A DNA stretch of 24,131 nt from a virus. How positions within the stretch are numbered: position 1 is the first letter of the stretch; each line of letters opens with the position of its first letter. The notes below the pieces were generated by a model. That model made no database searches. It worked only from the letters and a program-made list of their open reading frames with translations, and was not told where the DNA came from. The stretch lies in IMG/VR virus record IMGVR_UViG_3300023174_000620, positions 1 through 24,131 of that record; one strand, written 5' to 3'. Positions 14,380 to 22,084 of the stretch are shown one piece after another. A program made the position numbers and the translations under genes.

Positions 14380-14436
14380 AAAAAAGGGGAGCCCCGATTG
14401 CCGGTGGCCTGTCCCGAGACGAGGGGCCACCGGCAA
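14380..14436 (-). terminator. Terminator-like double hairpin after capsid gene
   Basis: The 12-base arms TTGCCGGTGGCC and GGCCACCGGCAA (plus strand 14398-14409 and 14425-14436) pair perfectly. On the minus strand they are followed by a small GGGGCTCCCC stem and then six T residues (14380-14385). It lies in the 77-base gap after the capsid stop and probably ends part of the capsid transcripts, giving more capsid than portal mRNA. Confidence 0.8.
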
Positions 14437-14452
14437 GGGCTGGGGGGCGGGA

Positions 14453-15463
14453 TTACGCAGTGGCTGCGAATTTTCCGAGAACCTGCGGGTTGCTCACTGC
14501 TACGCCGAAGATGGCGTCGCAGAAGCCACGGCGGCCACCGCCACGGTCTTCAAGCTCTTCCATACGAGGCTTGCGATTGAAGCCGATGGAAACGAGGTCC
14601 ATATCGAGCACATATCCGCGAGCGGCCGAGACGGCTGCTGCCGCGCCATGGGCGAGGTAGGTGGACACGTGAAGGCTCAAAATTCCGAAGTCACCTTCAT
14701 AAATATCAATCGTGTTCATGATTTTCTTGTCCTCAACATTGCTGTTGAAGGTGCGGACGCTGGACATGACATTCGTCGAGCCAGTCTGAGTGCGGATGAA
14801 GTTTGTGAACGCACGCTTGAGGGCGACGCCGCAAACGAGGTCGTAGTTGCGACGAGCGCGGCGCACGCCGTAGATGGACTGAAGCACGTCGATGACATTG
14901 TTCTCAGTGAGAGAAGCCGTGGCAGTCGTGTTGATCGAAGCCGCTGGGGTGCGGAACGCGGCATCCACTGCGGTGGCTGTGTCGGATTGCGCTGTCGAGC
15001 TGATCCATGAGCCAACGCCACGGGTCTTGTAGGGAGCTGCGCCGGACTGCACTTGGCTGTCGTTGTCGGAGCCCATGATGGCCTCGATGTCGATCTTCAG
15101 CTCAACGATGGCTTTGGCAGCGGATTTGTTGAAAGCCTGCTTGCGGCCAACGCCTGCAAGGTCGGCGACATTCTCAACAAGGTCGTCCACCTGGAACGAA
15201 CGGCGCACCTTCTGAATGCGGCCACTAAGGAGAACGCGGTTAGCGTGCTCGTCGTCGAAGCTGGTCACGTCATCGTTAGCAAGGACGCCTGCGGTCTGCG
15301 GGTCGTTGTAGCGGTCGGCGGGCCATTGGAAGAGCACATTTGTTGGCTCCTTGGCTTTTTTGCACATGGAGAAAAGCGGTGTGTCGCCTGGTTCGATGAG
15401 CACCATTGCGTCGGAAAGATCCTCGCGCTGGCCTTTAACTGTAGTGATGGGGGTTGCTGCCAT
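14453..15463 (-). CDS. Major capsid protein, SU10/DUF5309 type
   Basis: This is a 336-residue protein. The N-terminus GQREDLSDAMVLIEPGDTPL, then FSM, is the hallmark start of the SU10/DUF5309 major capsid family, with an HK97-type fold expected. NVLFQWPADRYNDPQTAGVL, then DDEHANRVLLSGRIQKVRRS, continues the match. The C-terminus contains FNRKPRMEELEDRGGGRRGF. Length is typical. It is preceded by the scaffold-like gene (35-base gap) and followed by a terminator-like hairpin, the common arrangement for the most abundant virion protein. The leader CCAAAATACTACT before the ATG has no ribosome site. Confidence 0.85.
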   Translation of the reverse strand: MAATPITTVKGQREDLSDAMVLIEPGDTPLFSMCKKAKEPTNVLFQWPADRYNDPQTAGVLANDDVTSFDDEHANRVLLSGRIQKVRRSFQVDDLVENVADLAGVGRKQAFNKSAAKAIVELKIDIEAIMGSDNDSQVQSGAAPYKTRGVGSWISSTAQSDTATAVDAAFRTPAASINTTATASLTENNVIDVLQSIYGVRRARRNYDLVCGVALKRAFTNFIRTQTGSTNVMSSVRTFNSNVEDKKIMNTIDIYEGDFGILSLHVSTYLAHGAAAAVSAARGYVLDMDLVSIGFNRKPRMEELEDRGGGRRGFCDAIFGVAVSNPQVLGKFAATA

Positions 15464-15498
15464 AGTAGTATTTTGGGGGGATTAGGTTTGTGGGTTGG

Positions 15499-16551
15499 TT
15501 AGTTGAAAAGTGAGGCGACGAAATTCTCGGCGGCATCACGGTTGCCAGACTTCTTCAACGCTTCGAGCGGGTCGGCTTTCGTTTTGGTTTTTGGGGCGGC
15601 TGAGGGGCTGACAACTTTGGGAGCGACGGCTGGCTTGGCGGCTGCCGGTGCGGCAGGCTTGGCCTTGGCTGTGGCGGCTTTCTTTTGGATCGCCTCGGCT
15701 TGCTGGAAGCGGAGGGCTTGTCCACGAATGGCGTCACCGATGATTAGCTCCAGATTCGGTAGCTTGGCGATGCCGGGATACGCTTGCAGCGTAGCCATCA
15801 TCATTTGCCTGGCCTGGGATTCCTCTTGGAACAACTCGGGGTAAACCTGTCGCGCTTCCTGCTGGAAACTCTCGCGCTGGGCGAGGTAGTTCCGGCGGGC
15901 GGGCTCGGCCTTGAGAATCTGGCGAGCTACTCGCAGGCGTTCTTGGAGCTCTTGCTTGGTGAACTTGCGGGTGCTGCCGTCTCCCATAGGCACTTCCACT
16001 TCGCCGCCTTCGTAGTCGGCTTTGGCAATGAGATCGGGCACATTGTCGAGCACGGTATTGGCTGCGGCGAGTCGGCTTTCAAGGGCTTCGGCGCTGGTCA
16101 CATCCGCCAATGGGTCGGCGGCATCTTGGACCACGATAGGCTGGGCGCGAGTGAGCGCATCCTTGGCGGCAGCGAGTTCGGCTTGCAGGCTGGTGGCTTG
16201 CTCCTCGGCGCTTTTGGCGCGGGCGGTGAGCTTGTCCACTCGCTTGGCGAGCTTCTTCACGGCGGGGGCTTCGGCAGACTCAGGGTCTTCCTCGGCGGTC
16301 TCGTCGGCGTCTTCCTCGGTGGCGTCTTCGTGTTGTTCAGTCGAATCGGACGGATCAGACAAGTCCTCGGTGGACTCGGCGGGATCGGCGTCTTCGGGCT
16401 GATCTTCTGGGGTGTTGTCAGTTGGGGTCTCATCCGCGACTGCTTCCTGGTCGGCCTCAGGGGCCGCCGGAGTCTCATCAATGGTCGGGAGCTTGACTCC
16501 CAGCGCGTCGATGACTTCGCCGATGCTGAATGCTGTTTCTGTCTGTTCCAT
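15499..16551 (-). CDS. Scaffolding-like protein
   Basis: This is a 350-residue protein from the ATG at 16551. Residues about 30-105 are strongly acidic and Pro-rich (for example EEDADETAEEDPESAE), followed by a coiled coil (KLAKRVDKLTARAKSAEEQA, then TSLQAELAAAK). A helical middle and an Ala/Lys/Pro-rich basic C-terminus with KTKTKADPLEALKKSGNRDA come after. An acidic, coiled-coil protein with a basic tail directly before the capsid gene is the standard scaffold pattern; the basic tail would contact capsid subunits. The frame extends 6 codons to a TTG, but the ATG is preferred. Confidence 0.78.
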   Translation of the reverse strand: MEQTETAFSIGEVIDALGVKLPTIDETPAAPEADQEAVADETPTDNTPEDQPEDADPAESTEDLSDPSDSTEQHEDATEEDADETAEEDPESAEAPAVKKLAKRVDKLTARAKSAEEQATSLQAELAAAKDALTRAQPIVVQDAADPLADVTSAEALESRLAAANTVLDNVPDLIAKADYEGGEVEVPMGDGSTRKFTKQELQERLRVARQILKAEPARRNYLAQRESFQQEARQVYPELFQEESQARQMMMATLQAYPGIAKLPNLELIIGDAIRGQALRFQQAEAIQKKAATAKAKPAAPAAAKPAVAPKVVSPSAAPKTKTKADPLEALKKSGNRDAAENFVASLFN

Positions 16552-16700
16552 GGTTTGTGTTGCGTCCAAGTCGCGGTGTCAGAACTAAGGTGGTTGCCAG
16601 CACGCACGGGTTCCACGCACTGGCGGCGAGCAGTTCAGCACTCGCGCTGAGAAATGATATGCCTTCTAAAAATGCAGAGCGGAAGAGGCTCGCGCCGTAA

Positions 16701-16740
16701 TTGACCGAAACCGACAGGAATCGACCGAAATCGACCGAAA
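16701..16740. repeat. Four tandem 10-base repeats (TCGACCGAAA type)
   Basis: The plus strand reads ttgaccgaaa, ccgacaggaa, tcgaccgaaa, tcgaccgaaa in perfect 10-base phase; the last two units are identical. One repeat per helical turn suggests a protein-binding array. It lies in the only sizeable gap of the window (16552-16749), between the packaging and DNA-binding genes and the scaffold gene, where a promoter, operator or packaging site would be plausible. The rest of the gap holds a possible weak -10 (CATATCAT near 16658) and no gene. Confidence 0.7.
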
Positions 16741-16749
16741 AAATTCCAA

Positions 16750-16986
16750 TTATTTCTTGGACTCAAACGCCTCGGCGCGGGTGCGCTCGATCTCTTCGCG
16801 CAGGGTGCGAAGGGCTTCCAAGCCGCCTGCGCTGTGGGCGAGCAGGCCGGGGTTCTGTGCGGTTTGCGGCATGCAGGTAATCTCGGCGGCGTCTTCGATG
16901 GCGTCGGTTATTTTTGCGATGACGCTGCGAAACCAAAGTTCCTCGGGCGGCACGCACCATGCGGCTTGTAGGTCTTCGGCACTCAT
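16750..16986 (-). CDS. Small unknown protein with coiled-coil end
   Basis: This is a 78-residue protein. Its ATG shares one base with the stop of the SSB-like gene (TGATG). The N-terminal part (EDLQAAWCVPPEELWFRSVI) is helical, the middle has CMPQTAQNPGLLAHSAGG, and the end is a charged helix (ALRTLREEIERTRAEAFESK). There is no signal peptide or recognised motif. Its place before the repeat array and the scaffold gene would fit a small packaging or head-completion protein, but I do not recognise it. Confidence 0.7.
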   Translation of the reverse strand: MSAEDLQAAWCVPPEELWFRSVIAKITDAIEDAAEITCMPQTAQNPGLLAHSAGGLEALRTLREEIERTRAEAFESKK

Positions 16987-17240
16987 CAAAAGGGAATGTC
17001 GGGAGACTCCGAGAGCGGCACAGCAACCGGCTCGGCAGCGGAATCCTCGCGTGGCTTCTTCTCCTCAAAGTAGAGCTTGAAATACTTTTCGCCAGAATCG
17101 CGGCTCTCGTTCACATACGCGCTGATCCAATACTGGCGGCCCTCAATCGTGCAGGAGCCTTTGTGCGTGGGCTGCGTTTCCTTTTCCTTTTTCTTGTTTC
17201 GGCTCAGAGAGCCATGGTTGTCGGTGCGCTTGGTGCTCAT
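16986..17240 (-). CDS. SSB-like protein with acidic DIPF tail
   Basis: This is an 84-residue protein. GSLSRNKKKEKETQPTHKGS, then the strands CTIEGRQYWISAYV and GEKYFKLYFEEKK, match a small OB-like family of phage and plasmid proteins (DUF736-like pattern). The C-terminus ends in SPDIPF, like the tip of bacterial SSB proteins (DDDIPF) that docks helicases and other repair partners. It probably binds single-stranded DNA; the fold call is by pattern only. It is coupled to the helix-turn-helix gene upstream by ATGA and lies far from the helicase gene, behind the terminase. Confidence 0.7.
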   Translation of the reverse strand: MSTKRTDNHGSLSRNKKKEKETQPTHKGSCTIEGRQYWISAYVNESRDSGEKYFKLYFEEKKPREDSAAEPVAVPLSESPDIPF

Positions 17241-17407
17241 GCCAGTTTTTCCAGATCAGTTAAACGATACCAGGCGCGGGTTCCGCGTTTGCGTATCGGT
17301 TTGATTATTGAGTTTTCGACAAGCGTTCGGAGCTGTCTTTCCGTTACGCCCAATCGGGCCATGACATCGCGGCGGCGGAGTAATTTCATGCTGGTTCTAT
17401 TGTGCAT
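17237..17407 (-). CDS. Small MerR/excisionase-like helix-turn-helix protein
   Basis: This protein has 56 residues from the ATG at 17407, or 50 from the ATG at 17389 (the more family-like start, MKLLRRRDVMARLGV). The body RRDVMARLGVTERQLRTLVE, then NSIIKPIRKRGTRAWYRLTD, is the standard single-domain winged helix-turn-helix of excisionase and MerR-type proteins. It begins 7 bases after the terminase stop, and a TTGACAC string lies in that junction. It might be a regulator of late genes or a DNA-bending packaging factor. No integrase is present, so an excision role is unlikely. Confidence 0.78.
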   Translation of the reverse strand: MHNRTSMKLLRRRDVMARLGVTERQLRTLVENSIIKPIRKRGTRAWYRLTDLEKLA

Positions 17408-17414
17408 GCCGGTG

Positions 17415-19118
17415 TCAATAGCAGCCGCCTCCTCGGGTGCGCAGCGAGGCAGGGTCTTCGTATTCCACGCCGGAGAGCGTGATGTAGCGCAGTATGTCGA
17501 TCCAGTCTTTAGTCGCGCCGCGTTTTCCGTCGGCTCCGGTCCAGGTCTTGAGGGCGTAGATGAGGTTTTGGCAACGCTCGCTGATGTAGAGTCGCGGTGA
17601 GTTGAGGGCATCCACCGGCGCTTCGTCGTTGTAGGCGAGCCAGTCGTTAATGAGCGTGACGCCTTCGACGATGGCTTGCCCACTGGTGGCGCGGAAGTCG
17701 AGACCGATACGGTCGCTGCATTGCTCAATGAGCGTGCGCACGCCCTCCTGCGTCATCGTCGGCGTGTTGCCATAGCGCGAGTCCATCCAACGCTCGGCGG
17801 GCTCGGTGCCGTCGGCTTTCTCAGCGGCCTCGATAAGGCGCTTGTAGTCCTCGAAGCCAAACCCCGCACAGGCTTTTTGCGCGGGCCCAGGGCGGCCGTC
17901 TTGGAGCTTGCCATCCGCCTCAGCCCAAGGGCCGGGATAGCCGATGCCTTCGATGTATTCGATTTGGTCGGGAAACTCACGGAAGACCCAGCACCGGCCA
18001 TCCGGCGTGAAACGAATCCACAGCATCGCCCAAGTTTTCCCTTCGCCTGGATCGACAAAATGGAAGACCGTCCCATCCTTCGGAATTCGGTCGTAGGGCA
18101 CGACATGGACATCTTCGCGGAATTTCGGGAACATCGACATCCGCGCCTTGGTCGGCACGCCGTAGGCACGCATCAGGATGCGCTCGCGGTTGCTGCCGCG
18201 TAGCTCCGTCTCCATGGCCTCGGGGTTTCCGTAGGGGTTGTCCGAGGTGTGGAAATAAACGACACGGGCTTTCTCCCTCACGCATTGCTGGATGCGCGGC
18301 ACTTGCTCCACGCCGATCAAGTTGCCATCGCGGTAGCGCGGCAGGAGCGGGGCGTCGCATTCCTCCAGCGTCTTTGCTCCATCGAGGTATTCTTTGACGG
18401 TTGTTGTGTAGCCTTCCACCGGAGTGAAGCCGATGCCGAGTTCACCGTCTCGCGTGAGCAAACGGAAGCGCAGGGCTTCGAGCCAATCCGGCGTCACCAA
18501 TTCATCCGCCCACACGAAATTCAACTCGGCACCTTCAATCGAGGTGACATCCATCGAGTAGAACTTGAACCAACACTGCGAGCCATTCGGCAGCACAAAA
18601 GAGTTCTCAGTGAAGCCGCCTTTCTGTGAGTAGGTGATATTTGCTACCGCGCCCTTCTTGAGCTTACCGCTGGCGGAGGGCTTCCATTCTTTCGGCAGGT
18701 ATTCCCACAAATAGGGCTGTTGGTTTTGAATGGATGCCGCCTCCGTGGATTGCAGGCACCACACCTTTGCGCCCGGCGTGTTCACCAAATGCTGCATCGC
18801 CCTCCGTGCAAAGTAGCGCGACTTGCCCGAGCGGTTGCCGCCGAGGATAAGCAGCTCCGTGACACCCTTCGGGAATCTCTCCCGCAACGCCGCATAAGCC
18901 GCATCCGCCCGCTCCCAAGCCGGATTCAGCCAGCCATAGCGCCAAGGGTCCTCCACCATGCGGGCGATCTGCTCCTCCCGCTCGCGGTGAATGGCAAGCA
19001 ACTGCGCCTCCGTAGCGGCGACTTTCTGGCCTTGATACCGAACAACAAACCGTCCATCGGCCAACCGGCCTTCAACCTCGATGAGCGGGATAACAGGATT
19101 TTGCGTTTGGGGGATCAT
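17415..19118 (-). CDS. terL: Terminase large subunit (TerL)
   Basis: This is a 567-residue protein from the ATG at 19118, which overlaps the previous stop by ATGA. Walker A is GGNRSGKS at residues 93-100. Walker B with the catalytic Glu is NFVWADE at 200-206. The coupling motif follows (GELGIGFTPVEGYTTT). The C-terminal nuclease starts at HFVDPGEGKTWAMLW, with Asp in the first metal site, and YIEGIGYPGPW and LIEQCSDRIGLDFRA further on. TerL is the ATP-driven motor and nuclease that packs and cuts DNA at the portal. Length is normal. No small terminase is recognised next to it; the winged-helix protein at 4232 and the small HTH at 17237 are possible candidates. Confidence 0.9.
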   Translation of the reverse strand: MIPQTQNPVIPLIEVEGRLADGRFVVRYQGQKVAATEAQLLAIHREREEQIARMVEDPWRYGWLNPAWERADAAYAALRERFPKGVTELLILGGNRSGKSRYFARRAMQHLVNTPGAKVWCLQSTEAASIQNQQPYLWEYLPKEWKPSASGKLKKGAVANITYSQKGGFTENSFVLPNGSQCWFKFYSMDVTSIEGAELNFVWADELVTPDWLEALRFRLLTRDGELGIGFTPVEGYTTTVKEYLDGAKTLEECDAPLLPRYRDGNLIGVEQVPRIQQCVREKARVVYFHTSDNPYGNPEAMETELRGSNRERILMRAYGVPTKARMSMFPKFREDVHVVPYDRIPKDGTVFHFVDPGEGKTWAMLWIRFTPDGRCWVFREFPDQIEYIEGIGYPGPWAEADGKLQDGRPGPAQKACAGFGFEDYKRLIEAAEKADGTEPAERWMDSRYGNTPTMTQEGVRTLIEQCSDRIGLDFRATSGQAIVEGVTLINDWLAYNDEAPVDALNSPRLYISERCQNLIYALKTWTGADGKRGATKDWIDILRYITLSGVEYEDPASLRTRGGGCY

Positions 19119-19297
19119 GGGCGTTTCAAAAGAGGCTGCAAAATTTTCGCCTTCGTTTTGTAGCCAAGCCGCACGCAAGTTTCGTGAGCTTCACGCAAAA
19201 CAGCACTCTCAGGATAAACGCCCGTCATGCGGAAATACTTGGTTTGAACCCGCAAATCATCAGCGGATGTATGCACCAGACAATCTACTTCTTTCAT
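19115..19297 (-). CDS. Small unknown protein upstream of terminase
   Basis: This is a 60-residue protein. SADDLRVQTKYFRMTGVYPE, then SAVLREAHETCVRLGYKTKA, has the look of two or three helices with a basic end (KILQPLLKRP). It is coupled at both ends by ATGA overlaps, to the gene at 19294 and to TerL, so it would be made in step with TerL. A terminase partner is possible but no small-terminase motif is visible. Confidence 0.65.
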   Translation of the reverse strand: MKEVDCLVHTSADDLRVQTKYFRMTGVYPESAVLREAHETCVRLGYKTKAKILQPLLKRP

Positions 19298-19476
19298 TTT
19301 GCAGCCCTTTTCAGTTCGTGTTCATGCAGGCTCAACCAGGCAACGGCCTTGCCAGCATCACCGACATCATCGACCGTGACGCACAGGTCGGAGATAACCC
19401 CGGCATCTTGCAGGAGATTGAGCGCATGAGTGGCGTCGATCCGCCGGCGAGCGATGTAATCGCGGAGGGAGTTCAC
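19294..19476 (-). CDS. Small unknown protein, GTG start
   Basis: This is a 60-residue protein starting at a GTG that overlaps the previous stop (GTGA), with GGAGG 7 bases upstream. The frame is open further upstream to an ATG, but the overlap and ribosome site favour this start. Sequence: VNSLRDYIARRRIDATHALN, then LLQDAGVISDLCVTVDDVGD, a helix followed by an alternating segment. The last part (AVAWLSLHEHELKRAAK) is helical and ends basic. No family is recognised. Confidence 0.65.
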   Translation of the reverse strand: MNSLRDYIARRRIDATHALNLLQDAGVISDLCVTVDDVGDAGKAVAWLSLHEHELKRAAK

Positions 19477-19667
19477 TTCGCAGCCTCCTTTTCGTATCTC
19501 CCATTTTTCCAAAGCCATAGCTCACGGCTCACCGTCTCCAGCTTGTCGTTGTCATCGCGCAAGTTTTTCCGCAGCGTGCGGATCACGCTGGTAAGGTTCA
19601 TGTTTTCCTCTATGAGCTTTTCGACTTCCGCTTGAAGTCGCCGGTTTTCGCTTAAAAATTCACTCAT
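19473..19667 (-). CDS. Small coiled-coil protein
   Basis: This is a 64-residue protein, nearly all helix with a heptad-like Leu/Ile/Val pattern: LSENRRLQAEVEKLIEENMN, then LTSVIRTLRKNLRDDNDKLE. I chose the ATG at 19667 for its GGAGG site 7 bases upstream, which lies inside the end of the previous gene (8-base overlap). A dimerising coiled coil is expected. The role is unknown. Confidence 0.68.
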   Translation of the reverse strand: MSEFLSENRRLQAEVEKLIEENMNLTSVIRTLRKNLRDDNDKLETVSRELWLWKNGRYEKEAAK

Positions 19668-19845
19668 CGCTGGCCTCCTCTTTGAGTTGATCGACAAAAT
19701 CCCATGCCTGCTTTGCTCGAAGGTCGAAATACCTGGCCATGAGATGCGCCACGCCTTGTAATGTGGTTTCTTCTGCGGTGCAGAACTCCTCAACCAGGCA
19801 GGCTATCTGGCCGAGCATGACCCCGTGTTTTTGTTCGTCACTCAT
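19660..19845 (-). CDS. Small helical unknown protein
   Basis: This is a 61-residue protein (MSDEQKHGVMLGQIACLVEE onward, then FCTAEETTLQGVAHLMARYF), overlapping the previous gene by ATGA. It looks like two amphipathic helices and ends in an acidic stretch, LKEEASDE. There are no known motifs. It is part of a run of five small coupled genes before TerL (20087-19115). Confidence 0.65.
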   Translation of the reverse strand: MSDEQKHGVMLGQIACLVEEFCTAEETTLQGVAHLMARYFDLRAKQAWDFVDQLKEEASDE

Positions 19846-20087
19846 AATTCGCTTTCAAAAGTTCGCGCCTTCACGATCAACCGCCGGGCATTTTCCATGA
19901 GGTCGAAGAAAACCTCTTGCTCGCCGATGTCTCGGGTGTATTCCGGTGGTTTTGCGTAGGTGAGGACGGCGCGCAGATTGGCCGCCAGATCCACGGAAAG
20001 TTTGCAACAATGCTGCACTCCTGGGTGATCCTGCCATTCACGATGGCAGGCCGGGCATGAGATTGCGGAATCAGATAGTATTGACAT
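19842..20087 (-). CDS. Small zinc-finger-like unknown protein
   Basis: This is an 81-residue protein. CPACHREWQDHPGVQHCC at about 11-28 could bind one zinc ion through Cys and His. The rest is helical (KLSVDLAANLRAVLTYAKPP, then a Phe-rich segment). It overlaps the previous gene by 17 bases and the next by ATGA. No family is recognised. Confidence 0.62.
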   Translation of the reverse strand: MSILSDSAISCPACHREWQDHPGVQHCCKLSVDLAANLRAVLTYAKPPEYTRDIGEQEVFFDLMENARRLIVKARTFESEL

Positions 20088-20364
20088 AATTAGGGTGCTC
20101 GGAGGGTTTTTGATTCATTTGAGAAAGACTCAGCTCAATGTCGCGAATCTCACTCTCGATCTCCGCCAGCATCGACCACTGCTCGCGGGTGTAGGTGCTT
20201 GAAAACGGAAACGAACACTTAGAAAATTTGCCGTTCTCGAAGACAATCAAAACTTTGCCTATAGTGTCCGCATTGCGAAATGGCCCCAATGGTTCAGGCA
20301 TGCTTGGAAATAAGTCGAAATGATATTCCGTGATGTTGCGTGTGGATTTGTGGATGATGTTCAT
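20071..20364 (-). CDS. Unknown protein after helicase gene
   Basis: This is a 97-residue protein (MNIIHKSTRNITEYHFDLFP onward). The first half looks beta-rich (GKVLIVFENGKFSKCSFPFS) and the second is helical (REQWSMLAEIESEIRDIELS). The start is 11 bases after the DnaB stop, in an A-rich leader without a ribosome site. No motif is recognised. A helicase-associated role is possible only from the neighbour. Confidence 0.6.
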   Translation of the reverse strand: MNIIHKSTRNITEYHFDLFPSMPEPLGPFRNADTIGKVLIVFENGKFSKCSFPFSSTYTREQWSMLAEIESEIRDIELSLSQMNQKPSEHPNYVNTI

Positions 20365-20375
20365 GGTGTTAGTTT

Positions 20376-21743
20376 TTACTTCTGTCTTTCGTTCTGGTTG
20401 TTGCTATACGCCTTCTCTGTCACATTTTTAAAAAGGGTGTGCTGGCCGATAAAGTTGAGTTTAATCTCCGGCGTGGGGCCGTTTCTTTGTTTTGCCAAGA
20501 TGAGCAGGGTGTTGTGATCCATCGGCTCGTCGTCGGCGTCGGATTTTTTCTTGTTTTTGTCCAGGCGGTGGATGAGGAGCACGGTGTCGGCGTCTTGCTC
20601 GATGCTGCCGGACTCGCGGAGGTTTGAGAGCTTCGGCTTGGAGCCTTCGTCGGCGTCGCGGTTGAGCTGCGCCAGGGCGATGATGGGGACGTTGAGCTCC
20701 TTGGCCGTGGTCTTAAGCGCCTTGGAAATCTCGCTGACCTCGAGCGCCCGGCTCTCGCTTGCTCGCTTGGAGCTGCCGTGCATGAATTGCAGGTAATCGA
20801 CTACGATCAGGCCTAGTCCGTGCTGCGACTTAGCCCTCCTCGCTCGGCTGCGAAACTGCGCCACGGTGAGGCCCGGCGTGTCGTCGAGGTAGAGCTTGCT
20901 CTTGACTAGCCGGGTGGCTGCGCCGGAGACGTTGCCCATGGCTCTGCCGTCAAAAAAACCGTCGCGTGTGCGCTGGAGGTCCAAGCCCGCCTCGGAGCAG
21001 ATGGCTCGGGTCATGAGCTCGGTGCTGGGCATTTCAACAGAAAAGACCAGCGTCGGTACGGCATTTTGCATGGAGGCGTGGAGGGCTATCTGCATGCCAA
21101 GGGCTGATTTGCCACAGGCAGGGCGGGCGGCGATGATGATTAACTGCCCACCAAGCAACCCGCCGGTGGAGCGGTCCAGATCGTGGATGCCGGTCTCGAG
21201 CCCCACGGTCTCCCCACGGCTGTGATAAACCTTCTCGATATGCTCCACGGCGGCCAGCACGGCGCTTTTGCAATGCGAGACGGGGTTTTCCCTTGTCGAG
21301 TGGTCGCGGAGGGCATACAGGGCCTGCTCGCAGCGTTCTTGGGCATCCTCCGTGGTGAGTGCATAGTCGTTTGCAGCCTCGGCCATAGCGAGGGCGGCTT
21401 GTCGCATGGCGCGGCGTTTCCACACATCGAGCACCTCGGCAGCGTAGTGCCGCCAGTTCATGGTGATGGCTACTTCCTGCACCAGATCAGTAAGATAGGC
21501 ATAGCCGCCGCACTCCTCAAGCTGGCCGACTTTCTCCAACTCAGTCGTAACCAAGATAAGATCCACCGGCCGGGCGGCCTGCCGCATGGTGGCAATGCTG
21601 GCCATGATGCTCTGGTGCGCGGGCGAGACAAACTGCTCGGGCGTGAGCGCCTCGAGCACGCTATCGGCCGTACGGCCGTCGGTGATCGCCGCGCCGACTA
21701 CGGCTTTTTCGGCGATTTGATTTTCGGGAAGGGTGTTTTTCAT
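20376..21743 (-). CDS. dnaB: DnaB-type replicative helicase
   Basis: This is a 455-residue protein, the normal length for the family. Residues 1-100 form the N-terminal domain, with the DnaB-like opening LPENQIAEKAVVGAAI. Walker A is ARPACGKSA (206-214), Walker B is LIVVDYLQ (312-319), and QLNRDADEGSKPKLSNLRES (359-378), then GSIEQDAD, forms the family's signature block before the arginine-finger region. It unwinds the replication fork as a hexamer. It overlaps the small gene upstream by ATGA and lies just after the initiator-like gene, as a phage replication module usually does. Confidence 0.93.
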   Translation of the reverse strand: MKNTLPENQIAEKAVVGAAITDGRTADSVLEALTPEQFVSPAHQSIMASIATMRQAARPVDLILVTTELEKVGQLEECGGYAYLTDLVQEVAITMNWRHYAAEVLDVWKRRAMRQAALAMAEAANDYALTTEDAQERCEQALYALRDHSTRENPVSHCKSAVLAAVEHIEKVYHSRGETVGLETGIHDLDRSTGGLLGGQLIIIAARPACGKSALGMQIALHASMQNAVPTLVFSVEMPSTELMTRAICSEAGLDLQRTRDGFFDGRAMGNVSGAATRLVKSKLYLDDTPGLTVAQFRSRARRAKSQHGLGLIVVDYLQFMHGSSKRASESRALEVSEISKALKTTAKELNVPIIALAQLNRDADEGSKPKLSNLRESGSIEQDADTVLLIHRLDKNKKKSDADDEPMDHNTLLILAKQRNGPTPEIKLNFIGQHTLFKNVTEKAYSNNQNERQK

Positions 21744-21913
21744 TTTTTGTGAATCTTGGGTGCCGCCATCGAGTTAGCCTTGCGGAGCGAAGATCCGAAG
21801 CCGAAGAGGTGAAAAACCTTGCAGCAAACGGTGGGGTTAGCCTCATACCCGATGAGGCGGAATTGCTCGGCCCCGTCGTCGCTCACCACAGGCGATCCGT
21901 CGGGATGGGTCAT
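21740..21913 (-). CDS. Small unknown protein between initiator and helicase genes
   Basis: This is a 57-residue frame, MTHPDGSPVVSDDGAEQFRL onward, then IGYEANPTVCCKVFHLFGFG, with a basic end (KANSMAAPKIHKK). It overlaps the previous stop by ATGA and the helicase start by ATGA. Those overlaps, which are typical of this operon, are the main evidence that it is real. No membrane segment or known motif is visible. Confidence 0.68.
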   Translation of the reverse strand: MTHPDGSPVVSDDGAEQFRLIGYEANPTVCCKVFHLFGFGSSLRKANSMAAPKIHKK

Positions 21914-22068
21914 GGGGTGTAGATGGGATCTTCAAGCGGACGGCTCTCATAAGTGCCGACCTGCCAGCGGAGGAAGTCATTGACGGCTTCCTCGTTGTGT
22001 CGGGTCACAACACAGATGTCGCCGGTTGCGGTGTATTTTGTTTCAAGCGTTTCGATTACATTTATCAT
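21910..22068 (-). CDS. Small unknown protein
   Basis: This is a 52-residue protein starting at the ATG at 22068, 16 bases after the initiator-like gene's stop. A longer frame from a GTG at 22116 would overlap that gene and is less likely. The sequence (MINVIETLETKYTATGDICV, then VTRHNEEAVNDFLRWQVGTY) is short with mixed strands and a helix. No ribosome site is evident in the A-rich leader. Function unknown. Confidence 0.6.
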   Translation of the reverse strand: MINVIETLETKYTATGDICVVTRHNEEAVNDFLRWQVGTYESRPLEDPIYTP

Positions 22069-22084
22069 GTTGGTGTTTTTATTT

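Noticed and set aside
16701-16740. CRISPR array
   Set aside because: The units are 10 bases with no spacers between them, and no cas genes are present.
21661-21846. Arg-rich reading frame overlapping the helicase start
   Set aside because: It overlaps two supported genes in another frame and is a shadow of the GC-rich codons.
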